From positions 1 to 7,109 of the forward strand of contig CAITLX010000672.1 in NCBI GenBank assembly GCA_903893335.1: DNA of 7,109 nt, given 5' to 3'. Origin of the DNA: an uncultured delta proteobacterium. GTDB lineage: Bacteria; Myxococcota_A; Polyangia; Polyangiales; Polyangiaceae. This document shows positions 1 through 5,476 of the stretch, piece after piece (the first letter of the stretch is position 1; each line of letters starts with the position of its first letter). Below the pieces are notes generated by a model. It saw only the letters and a list, made by a program, of their open reading frames with translations, ran no database searches and was not told the DNA's origin. A program made the translations under genes and the position numbers.

Positions 1-180
1 CACGCCGATCAGGCCGATCTTCGCGGGTGGGTCTCGACGATGCGCGCGCGCGGCCACTCGCCGCGCATCGCGCTGGTGCACGGCGAGCCGGCCGCGCAGC
101 GCGTGCTGTGCGACCTGCTCATCGCCGACGGCGCGACCTCGGTCACCATCCCCGCGCCGGGCGACGTGCTGACGATCTGA
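1..180 (+). CDS. C-terminal end of a beta-CASP metallo-beta-lactamase-fold nuclease (RMMBL domain), partial at 5' edge
   Basis: Only the last 59 codons are in the window, read from base 1 and ending at TGA 178-180. The visible part begins HADQADL and continues to LVHGEP at residues 25-30. This is the pattern of the RMMBL tail of beta-CASP enzymes (CPSF73 and RNase J relatives), where the His of S-x-HAD and the His of V-HGE are active-site residues (motifs B and C). Such enzymes cut or trim RNA, or in some branches DNA, using two metal ions in the cytoplasm. The N-terminal metallo-beta-lactamase core with HxHxDH lies outside the window, so the exact subfamily cannot be named. The protein ends PGDVLTI. 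The third codon positions are nearly all G or C, as in the neighbours. A tandem duplication of the last coding bases lies across and beyond the stop codon. Family assignment is fairly secure; substrate is unknown. Confidence 0.85.
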   Translation, partial: HADQADLRGWVSTMRARGHSPRIALVHGEPAAQRVLCDLLIADGATSVTIPAPGDVLTI

Positions 181-227
181 TCCCCGCCGCCGGGCGACGT
201 GCTGACGATCGGACCCCCGCGCCGGGC
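148..227. repeat. Imperfect tandem repeat (about 2.5 units of ~33 bp) across the stop codon
   Basis: A 22-base unit, GCCGGGCGACGTGCTGACGATC, ends the upstream coding region at 156-177 and recurs exactly at 189-210, a shift of 33 bases. Flanking CCCC-rich bases also match, with a one-base indel. A third, partial unit follows from about 208 to 227. Because 33 is a multiple of three, the second copy would read PPGDVLTI in the same frame as the first if TGA 178-180 were absent. The rest of the 80-bp gap between the two convergent genes also holds a small hairpin, CGGCC-ACC-GGCCG at 229-241, with no T-tract. Confidence 0.8.
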
Positions 228-260
228 ACGGCCACCGGCCGCCCCGCACGGCCGAACGCG

Positions 261-1049
261 TTACTTCTTGGGGTTCGCCGTGAGCGAGACGGTGACGCGC
301 ACCTTGTCGTCGATCTTCTTGCCGACCTTCGCGAGCGCGCCGGCCACGAACGCGCCCAGCGCGTCGCGCGGCTTGATGTCGTGCTCGACGAGCGAGAGGG
401 GGAAGCCCTGCGTCGCGATGATGTCGATCTTCGTCGGCGCGTCGGGCGGGCCGGAGAAGTTGACGTTGACCATGATCGACTTCTTCACGGTCACGCCGTG
501 CAGGGTGAAATCCCCGGTGGCCGTCGCGCCCACCGCGCGCATGTCCGTCCCGGGCAGCGGCTGGATGTCGGCGAGCGCCGTGCTCGTCCCCACCTTCGTG
601 ACGACGAACTTCGCCCACCGCGTCACGTCGCGCCGCTCGGGGGGCACGCTCGCGCCGAGCTCGAGCCAGTTGTGGGCGTGCTCGGTCTGCGTGTGGTTCT
701 TCTCCTCCTCGGCGAACGTCGTCGTGAAGAGCTCCATGACGTTGACCTCGACGACGCCCGTCGTCTTGGTGAGGTCGCGCACGTCGACGTCGACCGAGCC
801 CCGCACCCTGTGCGTCTCGCCCGTGATCTTCTCGAGCGGCGCGTCGATCGTGAACTTCACGTCGGCGGTGTCGTCGAGCAGGTAGCGGCGCTTGCCGTCC
901 GGCAGCGCGGACGCGGACGCAGCGGCCGACGCGAGGGCCGAGGCCGACGGACGGGCGGGCTCGGGCGGCGCCTTCTTCCCGCAAGCGGGGAGCGACAGCG
1001 CCAGGGCGGTGACCGCGAGCACGGCGGAGAGCGGGGTCGAGCCAGTCAT
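261..1049 (-). CDS. YceI-family lipoprotein
   Basis: This encodes a 262-residue protein. Residues 1-22 are a hydrophobic signal ending in the lipobox LPAC, with Cys23 as the predicted lipidated residue. An Ala/Ser/Pro-rich linker follows (about 25-50). A YceI-like beta-barrel domain fills about 54-262: RRYLLD, VKFTIDAPLEKITGE, RVRGSVDVDVRDL near 81-93, FTLHGVTVKK near 181-190, and HDIKPRDALGAF near 223-234. YceI domains are lipocalin-like barrels that in studied members bind isoprenoids or similar lipids; the ligand here is unknown. The start at ATG 1047-1049 is fixed by GGAGG at 1057-1061 on the minus strand, seven bases away. The signal peptide has no Lys or Arg before the hydrophobic stretch, which is unusual. 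No in-frame ATG, GTG or TTG close upstream would add one. The gene is divergent from the RNase HII-like gene and convergent with the beta-CASP gene. Confidence 0.9.
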   Translation of the reverse strand: MTGSTPLSAVLAVTALALSLPACGKKAPPEPARPSASALASAAASASALPDGKRRYLLDDTADVKFTIDAPLEKITGETHRVRGSVDVDVRDLTKTTGVVEVNVMELFTTTFAEEEKNHTQTEHAHNWLELGASVPPERRDVTRWAKFVVTKVGTSTALADIQPLPGTDMRAVGATATGDFTLHGVTVKKSIMVNVNFSGPPDAPTKIDIIATQGFPLSLVEHDIKPRDALGAFVAGALAKVGKKIDDKVRVTVSLTANPKK

Positions 1050-1094
1050 CGAAGAACCTCCAACGTCCGACTTTCGCGCGGGCGTGCGGCGAAC

Positions 1095-1107
1095 GCAAAG
1101 CCTTTGC
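1095..1107. promoter_or_regulatory. Perfect small palindrome in the divergent promoter region
   Basis: GCAAAG-C-CTTTGC is a perfect 6-bp inverted repeat around one central base, in one of the few A/T-containing patches of the gap between the divergent YceI and RNase HII-like genes (1050-1193). Its place 45 bases upstream of the YceI start suits an operator, but nothing in the sequence names a regulator. Chance is a real alternative for a site this short. Confidence 0.3.
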
Positions 1108-1149
1108 CGAGCCGCGCGCGCGGAGGGCGCGGAATGCCGCGTCGCGGGG

Positions 1150-1155
1150 TATGCT
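1150..1155 (+). promoter_or_regulatory. Possible -10 element for the RNase HII-like gene
   Basis: TATGCT matches four of six bases of the TATAAT consensus and lies 39 bases before the chosen GTG start. No convincing -35 hexamer is seen 16-18 bases upstream, so this is a weak call. If it is right, transcription would begin near 1162, downstream of the rival ATG at 1134. Confidence 0.25.
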
Positions 1156-1193
1156 CTGGGCCCTTCGCCCCTCTTGGGGTCGGTCGTTCTCGC

Positions 1194-2159
1194 GTGGCGC
1201 CCTCGATCCCCCACCGCATCGGCGTCGACGAGAACGGGCTCGGCCCGAGGCTCGGCCCGCTCGTGGTCACCGGCGTGCTCGCCCGCGTGACCGAGGCGGG
1301 CGCCGCGCGCGCCGGCCGCGCCGCGCGAGGGAACCTGGCCGAGCGGCTGGGCGACTCGAAGGCGCTCGTGGCGCACGGCAACGTGGCGCTCGGCGAGGCC
1401 TGGGCGCGCGCCATCGCGGCCCGCGCAGGCGCCGCCCCGGCGACGCCGGGCGAGCTGTTCGCCACGCTCACGCACGAGGGGCTCGCGGTGCTCCAGCGCC
1501 CCTGCCCCCGACACGTGTCGCCGCAGTGCTGGGGCGAGGCTGGCGAGGCGTTCGAGACGAGCGACGCCGAGGTCGCGACCGCCGCGCGCGATCTCGATCG
1601 GCTGGCCGGCCAGGGCATCGACGTCCGCGCCGCGCGGACCAGCGTGACCTGCACCGAGCGGCTCAACCTCGCGCGGGCGGCGGGGCTCTCGCGCTTCGAT
1701 GTCGATCTGCACGCCATGGAGTCGCTCGTACTGGCGCTCGCGGAGCGCGCGGGGACCGAGGTCGAGGCCATCTGCGGCAAGGTGGGGGGCTACACGAAGT
1801 ACGGGCCCGCGTTCGGGCCGCTCGCCGGGCGCCTGCACGCCGTCGAGCAGGAGCACAAGGCGCTGAGCTCGTACCGCTTTCCGGGGCTCGGCGTGCTCTC
1901 GTTCGCGCAGGACGCAGACGCGAACGACCTTCTCGTCGCGATGGCCTCGCTCGTCGGCAAGTGGGTGCGCGAGCTGCTGATGGCGCGCATCGTCCGGTTC
2001 TACGGAGCGCGCGCCGACGGGACGCCCCACGCCGCGAGCGGCTACCACGACCCGGTCACCAGCGCGTTCGTCGACGCCACCCTCGTCACGCGCCAGGCGC
2101 GCGAGGTCCCCGACGGGTGCTTCGAGCGCGCCGCGGCGGCCCCGACGCGCAAGCGGTGA
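1194..2159 (+). CDS. RNase HII-like (RNase H fold) protein, diverged
   Basis: A 321-residue protein. Residues 10-28 read GVDENGLGPRLGPLVVTGV, the counterpart of the RNase HII motif G-x-DE-x-G-xGP-xxGP, with Asp12 and Glu13 as the first acidic pair. LGDSKAL at 52-58 matches the DSK motif. NDLLVAMASLVGKWVRELLM (244-263) matches the A-AASI-AK-TRD-LM helix of RNase HII. SGYHDP follows at 282-287. The stretch ICGKVGGYTKYGP (193-205) aligns by eye with a CDKHGGR-type segment I recall from RNase HII-like proteins of other bacteria, with Gly195 where the acid would be. True RNase HII cuts RNA in RNA-DNA hybrids; at over 320 residues this protein is longer than usual (about 200-250) and its activity is unproven. 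Start choice: GTG 1194 puts the DENG motif at residue 12, and third positions become almost all G/C right after it. ATG 1134 has a good GGAGGG (1122-1127), but the 20 codons it adds are rich in T-ending codons. Confidence 0.75.
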   Translation: MAPSIPHRIGVDENGLGPRLGPLVVTGVLARVTEAGAARAGRAARGNLAERLGDSKALVAHGNVALGEAWARAIAARAGAAPATPGELFATLTHEGLAVLQRPCPRHVSPQCWGEAGEAFETSDAEVATAARDLDRLAGQGIDVRAARTSVTCTERLNLARAAGLSRFDVDLHAMESLVLALAERAGTEVEAICGKVGGYTKYGPAFGPLAGRLHAVEQEHKALSSYRFPGLGVLSFAQDADANDLLVAMASLVGKWVRELLMARIVRFYGARADGTPHAASGYHDPVTSAFVDATLVTRQAREVPDGCFERAAAAPTRKR

Positions 2160-2172
2160 CGTCGCCGAGGTC

Positions 2173-2190
2173 GCGCGAGGCGCGCTTCTT
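2173..2190 (+). terminator. Possible weak terminator hairpin after the RNase HII-like gene
   Basis: GCGCG-AGG-CGCGC (2173-2185) forms a five-pair stem with a three-base loop, 13 bases past the stop codon, followed by TTCTT. The stem is short and the T run is interrupted, so it may be chance in such GC-rich DNA. Confidence 0.35.
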
Positions 2191-2224
2191 CGCGTTGTTC
2201 AGACCCGTCGCGACTCTCCACTCA

Positions 2225-2244
2225 GCGGCGTCGGTTGACGCCGC
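2225..2244 (+). terminator. Strong hairpin between the RNase HII-like gene and the NHL lipoprotein gene
   Basis: An eight-pair perfect stem: GCGGCGTC at 2225-2232 pairs with GACGCCGC at 2237-2244 around a GGTT loop. The bases after it are moderately T-rich (GTTGTCGTTCG) but there is no continuous T run. It may terminate the upstream transcript. It also directly abuts the candidate -35 element of the lipoprotein gene, so a role as an operator is possible. Confidence 0.45.
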
Positions 2245-2247
2245 CCG

Positions 2248-2276
2248 TTGTCGTTCGCGTGGGGGAGACGTAGCTT
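2248..2276 (+). promoter_or_regulatory. Candidate sigma-70-type promoter for the NHL lipoprotein gene
   Basis: TTGTCG (2248-2253; four of six matches to TTGACA) is separated by exactly 17 bases from TAGCTT (2271-2276; three of six matches to TATAAT). The start codon is at 2292, so the leader would be very short. No good ribosome binding site lies close to that ATG; the nearest purine run is GGGGGAG at 2261-2267, too far away, which agrees with a very short leader. Confidence 0.4.
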
Positions 2277-2291
2277 GAGCAGATAACCCTC

Positions 2292-3662
2292 ATGAACCGC
2301 CCCCTCGCCACGTTGTGGGCCTGCGTGCCCCTCCTCCTCGCCGCGTGCAGCAGCTCGACCGACGCGGGCGCGCCCGGCGGTAGCGCCGGCACCGCCGGAA
2401 CCGGGGGCAGCGGCGGAGACGCCGCCGTGGTCGATGCGACGTCGGAGGAGGCGAGCGTCACCGACGCCGCATCCGAGGACGCCGTCGCGCCGGACGGGGA
2501 CGCCGCGGACGCGGGCGACGCAGGGGACGCAGCGTCCGACGCTGGCGCCAGCGATGCCACCCTCGCGCACGACGTCGTGCAGTACGAGGCGGGCCCGTAC
2601 GACGCGGGGCCCGTCACCGACGGCGGCGCGCCCGGGTGCTTCGACGGCAGCGTGCCGACGATGGCGCCGTACGACGGCGGCGGCGCGGTGGTCGTGCGCG
2701 TCCCGAGCACGACGGTCGACACCTTCGCCGGCAGCGGCACCGGCGGGGGGGCCGACGGCGTCGGCGCGGTCGCGCAGTTCGACAACCCCGTCAACCTCGC
2801 CCTCGCGTCGAACGGCTCGATCGTGGTGTCGGACTTCGACGGCGCCAGCCTGCGCTGGATCGACCCCCAGGCGAGCGTCTCGACGTTCACCGCGCAGAGC
2901 GGCTTCTCGAAGCCGTTCGGCATCGCGTTCGACGCGAACAGCCGCCTCTGGGTGCAGACCGACAGCGACCCGAGCGGGAACAAGACGCTGCAGACGGGCA
3001 CGCTCTGGTTCGTCGACGGCACCGGCGTGCCGACGCCCGTCGTGTCCCACGCCGGCCGCCCCCGCGGGCTCGCGGCGCTGGCCGACGGTCGCATCGCGCT
3101 GAGCGACCCGTTCCACCACACGCTCTCGCTGTTCAACCCCGACGGCGCGACCATCGCGCCGCTCGCCGGGTCCGCCTGCGGCGCGGGCTTCGTCGATGGC
3201 AACGCGAGCACCGCGCGCTTCAGCCGCCCCTACGGGCTCGCCACCTTGCCCGGAGGCGACCTCATCGTCGCCGACATGATGAACCACGCGCTGCGGCGCG
3301 TGACGCTCGCGGGCTACGTCTCGACCTACGCCGGCGACGGGACGCCGGGCCACGTCGACGGCCCGCTCGCGACCGCGCGCTTCGCCGCCCCGGAGGACGT
3401 GGCGGTCGACGCCGCGGGCAACATCTACGTCTCGGACGGCGCCAACCACTGCATCCGTCGCATCGACACGAACGGCGACGTGACCACCGTGGCCGGCACC
3501 GGCGCCGCGGGCGGCACCGACGGCGCGGGCGACGTGGCGACGTTCTTCGGGCAGGAGGGGCTCGACGTCTCGCCCGACGGTCACACCATCTTCGTCGCCG
3601 ACGGCAACGGGGGCGACGGCGCCCAGCCCTACCACCGCATCCGTCGCATCACGATCCCCTGA
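2292..3662 (+). CDS. NHL-repeat beta-propeller lipoprotein
   Basis: A 456-residue protein. Residues 1-18 form a lipoprotein signal (Arg3, then a hydrophobic core) with lipobox LAAC and predicted lipidated Cys19; Ser20 follows, which would favour the outer membrane by the enterobacterial rule. Residues 20 to about 130 are a low-complexity Ala/Asp/Gly linker, strongly acidic in its middle part, as is common in myxobacterial surface lipoproteins. From about 140 to the end there are six NHL-type repeats (about 141-200, 205-252, 255-303, 304-357, 358-414, 415-456). Clear examples are PYGLATLPGGDLIVADMMNH (313-332) and PEDVAVDAAGNIYVSDGANH (367-386). Linkers such as TYAGDG and TVAGTG lie between blades. 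Six NHL repeats usually close into one propeller used for protein or ligand binding; some relatives are enzymes. No catalytic residues can be named, so binding is the safer reading. It stands alone with its own promoter and terminator candidates. Confidence 0.9.
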   Translation: MNRPLATLWACVPLLLAACSSSTDAGAPGGSAGTAGTGGSGGDAAVVDATSEEASVTDAASEDAVAPDGDAADAGDAGDAASDAGASDATLAHDVVQYEAGPYDAGPVTDGGAPGCFDGSVPTMAPYDGGGAVVVRVPSTTVDTFAGSGTGGGADGVGAVAQFDNPVNLALASNGSIVVSDFDGASLRWIDPQASVSTFTAQSGFSKPFGIAFDANSRLWVQTDSDPSGNKTLQTGTLWFVDGTGVPTPVVSHAGRPRGLAALADGRIALSDPFHHTLSLFNPDGATIAPLAGSACGAGFVDGNASTARFSRPYGLATLPGGDLIVADMMNHALRRVTLAGYVSTYAGDGTPGHVDGPLATARFAAPEDVAVDAAGNIYVSDGANHCIRRIDTNGDVTTVAGTGAAGGTDGAGDVATFFGQEGLDVSPDGHTIFVADGNGGDGAQPYHRIRRITIP

Positions 3663-3671
3663 GATCGTACG

Positions 3672-3692
3672 CGGCGGGCTTCAGGCTCGCCG
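3672..3692 (+). terminator. Hairpin terminator candidate after the NHL lipoprotein gene
   Basis: CGGCGGGC (3672-3679) pairs with GCTCGCCG (3685-3692) over eight pairs including one G-U, with loop TTCAG. It begins nine bases after the stop codon. There is only a short ATTCC tail instead of a T run, so it would be a non-canonical terminator. Confidence 0.45.
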
Positions 3693-3735
3693 ATTCCGAC
3701 CGTTCCGTGGGGTGCCGAATGCCCTGGACGGGACC

Positions 3736-4896
3736 ATGAGCCTTGCCATCACCGACCGCCCCAAGCGCCTCGCCCGCCAGCGGGGCCGCTGGACGCTCGA
3801 GGTCGAGCGCTACGTCACCATCGACCGCCACGTGCTGCGGCCGCGCTCGCAGCGCATCGAGGGGGAGAAGCGCATCCTCGGTGCGCTCGAGGCGTCGCGC
3901 GACGGCGGCACGCTCGCGCTCGCGGCGCAGCGCCTGATGCAGAGCGTCGCGGCCGACGACGTCGGCGAGCGGATGTACGAGCCCGGTGACCGCGACTGGG
4001 TCGCGACGCACGGTCGTCCCCTCAGCGTGGTCCCCGAGGCTCGCGACGCAGAGACGCCCGGCGCGGCCTCCCACCCGCGCAACGATGGGGCCGGGCGCGA
4101 TCTGCTGCAGGTCGTGGTCCGCCGCCTGGCGCGCATCGAGCAGCTGATCTTCGAGCAGCGCAACGAGACCTCGCGCCAGCTCACCCACGTCATCGACGCC
4201 CAGGAGCGCCTGGTCGCGCGCCTCGAGGGGCTCGAGCGCAAGCTCGGCTCGCGCACCGCCGGGGGCGCTGCAGGTGCTGGCGCAGGAGCCGCTGCAGGAG
4301 CTACCGCAGGCGCTCCCGCCGAGGCGCGGCCCCCGAGCATCATCCCGGCGGCTCCGCCGGCCCCGCGCATCTCCATCGTACCGCCGCCGATGGCCGAGGC
4401 GCCCGAGGCCGCGCACGCGGCCGAGCCTCCTGCTCGGTTCGTGCTGCCGCCGCTCGAAGCGGTGGTCGAGTGCGCCCGTCAGCTGGTCGGCGAGGGGTTC
4501 GCGCCGACGGTCACGGCGAAGCCCGAGCGCTTCCTGCGGCGCGCGTATTACCTCGCCGCGATCGTCGGCGACGACGGGCAGACGCTCGGCGCGTTCGTCG
4601 TGGACACGCGCGCCGCCGTGCAGCTCGGTGGTCGCCTGCTCATGATGCCGGCAGCGGAGCTCGCCGACCAGGTGCGCCACGGTCAGCCCTCCGAGGAGGT
4701 GCTCTCGGCGACCTCGGAGCTGGTCAACACGCTGATGAGCACCCTCAACCACGTGCCGGGCAACCCGCACGCGCGCGCCCACGCGCTCGCGCCGATCGAC
4801 CCGGCCGCCGACGCCTGGACCTCCAGCCCAGCCGCTGCGCTCGACCTCACCGACGCAGAGGCCGGTCGCCTCTTGCTCCTCGTCCACCCGGCCTGA
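3736..4896 (+). CDS. Coiled-coil protein with a possible CheC/CheX-like C-terminal domain
   Basis: A 386-residue cytoplasmic protein with no signal or membrane segment, not recognised as a whole. Residues 1-100 are a basic, mostly helical-looking region of unknown type. About 121-171 look like a coiled coil (LLQVVVRRLARIEQLIFEQR onward, ending LEGLERKL). About 172-233 are an Ala/Gly/Pro-rich linker. The C-terminal domain (about 234-386) contains GAFVVDTRAAVQLGGRLLMM and then LSATSELVNTL, which fits the D/S-x3-E-x2-N signature of CheC/CheX/FliY phosphatases with Ser324, Glu328 and Asn331. Those enzymes remove phosphate from CheY. Only one such motif is seen and overall similarity is low, so this is inference, supported by the convergent cheX-like and cheY-like genes. 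ATG 3736 is chosen because GGACGGG (3726-3732) lies just before it; GTG 3712 would add eight residues and has a poorer site. Linker codons 4267-4314 differ from the rest in third-base use. Confidence 0.75.
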   Translation: MSLAITDRPKRLARQRGRWTLEVERYVTIDRHVLRPRSQRIEGEKRILGALEASRDGGTLALAAQRLMQSVAADDVGERMYEPGDRDWVATHGRPLSVVPEARDAETPGAASHPRNDGAGRDLLQVVVRRLARIEQLIFEQRNETSRQLTHVIDAQERLVARLEGLERKLGSRTAGGAAGAGAGAAAGATAGAPAEARPPSIIPAAPPAPRISIVPPPMAEAPEAAHAAEPPARFVLPPLEAVVECARQLVGEGFAPTVTAKPERFLRRAYYLAAIVGDDGQTLGAFVVDTRAAVQLGGRLLMMPAAELADQVRHGQPSEEVLSATSELVNTLMSTLNHVPGNPHARAHALAPIDPAADAWTSSPAAALDLTDAEAGRLLLLVHPA

Positions 4897-4944
4897 AGCG
4901 CACAGACGGCGAGCCAGCGGGACCCCCGGCCCGAGTCGGGCGCG

Positions 4945-4971
4945 CGGAGCCCCTGCCCGCCCCAGGCTCCG
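4945..4971 (+). terminator. Possible terminator hairpin after the coiled-coil protein gene
   Basis: CGGAGCC (4945-4951) pairs perfectly with GGCTCCG (4965-4971) around a 13-base loop, 48 bases past the stop codon. No T run follows. A smaller palindrome, GCCCGA-G-TCGGGC, lies just upstream at 4929-4941. The 201-base gap 4897-5097 between the convergent genes shows no coding signal beyond these hairpins and the one at 5048-5078. Confidence 0.3.
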
Positions 4972-5047
4972 GCCACGCGCGAGCGCGGCGCGCAACCACC
5001 GCTTCGCTCGGCGCGCTCAGCCGATGCGAGGCGCACCACGCACGGAC

Positions 5048-5078
5048 GCCCGGGCACGCCCCTTCGGGCGCCCCGGGT
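5048..5078 (-). terminator. Hairpin downstream of the response regulator gene
   Basis: CCCGGG (5049-5054) pairs with CCCGGG (5072-5077), and inside it CGCCC (5057-5061) pairs with GGGCG (5066-5070) around a four-base loop, with a small internal bulge between the stems. It starts 20 bases past the stop of the minus-strand gene. It is symmetric enough to work for both convergent genes. There is no T run on either strand. Confidence 0.35.
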
Positions 5079-5097
5079 CGCGCGGCGCGGCGGCGGC

Positions 5098-5460
5098 TCA
5101 GACGAACAGCGGCGTGAGCGTCTCGCGGAAGACGTCGGCGGTGAACGGCTTCGTGATGAACGCCGTCGCCCCCGCCGCCTTCGCGCGCTCGCGCATGTCG
5201 TCGGTCGACTCGCTCGTCACGAAGCAGAACTTCCCGGCGAACGGCTCTTTGCCGAGCGCCTCGAGGAACTCGATGCCCGTCATCTCGGGCATGTTCCAGT
5301 CGCTCAGGACGAGATCGGGCGCCCCGCGACGCACCGCCGCGAGCCCCTCGAGGCCGTTGGTGGCCTCCTCGAGCGCGTACCCATCGAAGCCCGCCTGGCG
5401 CAGCGTGCGCGACACGATGAGCCGCATGGCCTTGCTGTCGTCGACGATCAGGATCTTCAT
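5098..5460 (-). CDS. CheY-like single-domain response regulator
   Basis: A 120-residue protein that is one receiver domain with no output domain. MKILIVDDSKAMR opens it, with the acidic pair Asp7-Asp8. The phosphoacceptor is Asp54 in LSDWNMPEMTG (52-62). Thr82 in FVTSE and Lys104 in TKPF are the conserved switch and salt-bridge residues, so all key residues are present. Such proteins pass a phosphoryl signal by binding partners, as CheY does at the flagellar motor or in Frz/Che-like systems of gliding bacteria. The start ATG 5458-5460 is set by AGGAG (5467-5471), six bases away; a TTG at 5473-5475 would overlap that site and is rejected. The gene lies 16 bases after the CheX-like gene, so the two are almost certainly co-transcribed. 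The histidine kinase is not in the window. Confidence 0.95.
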   Translation of the reverse strand: MKILIVDDSKAMRLIVSRTLRQAGFDGYALEEATNGLEGLAAVRRGAPDLVLSDWNMPEMTGIEFLEALGKEPFAGKFCFVTSESTDDMRERAKAAGATAFITKPFTADVFRETLTPLFV

Positions 5461-5466
5461 CTTGCT

Positions 5467-5471
5467 CTCCT
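5467..5471 (-). promoter_or_regulatory. Ribosome binding site of the CheY-like gene
   Basis: AGGAG on the minus strand lies within the 16-base gap after the CheX-like stop codon, six bases before ATG 5460. It decides the start against the upstream TTG and shows the second gene of the pair has its own ribosome entry. Confidence 0.8.
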
Positions 5472-5476
5472 GCAAC

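Noticed and set aside
148..227. CRISPR-like repeat array
   Set aside because: The units are adjacent copies with no spacers and only about 2.5 units, so it is a simple tandem duplication.
1134..1193. ATG 1134 as start of the RNase HII-like gene
   Set aside because: It has a good GGAGGG, but eight of the 19 codons it adds before the GTG end in A or T, against almost none afterwards, and it would place the catalytic DE 20 residues deeper than needed. It remains a possible alternative.
1050..2048. Extension of the YceI reading frame upstream to give a 595-residue protein
   Set aside because: The signal peptide, lipobox and GGAGG place the start at 1049; the upstream part is antisense to the RNase HII-like gene.
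27..2159. A single 710-codon open frame on the + strand covering the left third of the window
   Set aside because: Only its last 322 codons (from 1194) have family motifs and G/C-ending codons. The left part lies antisense to the YceI lipoprotein gene and is Arg-rich and low in complexity, as expected of a shadow frame in very GC-rich DNA.
2199..3635. Long minus-strand frame opposite the NHL lipoprotein
   Set aside because: Composition is Arg/Ala/Val/Gly-rich without motifs, and the + strand frame has clear NHL repeats and a lipobox.
4897..5097. Small gene between the convergent genes
   Set aside because: No frame shows a ribosome binding site with a plausible protein; only GC-rich hairpins are seen.
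5461..5475. TTG 5475 start for the CheY-like gene
   Set aside because: It would place the start over the AGGAG site that serves ATG 5460, and receiver domains normally begin with M-x-I-L-I-V-D-D as seen from 5460.
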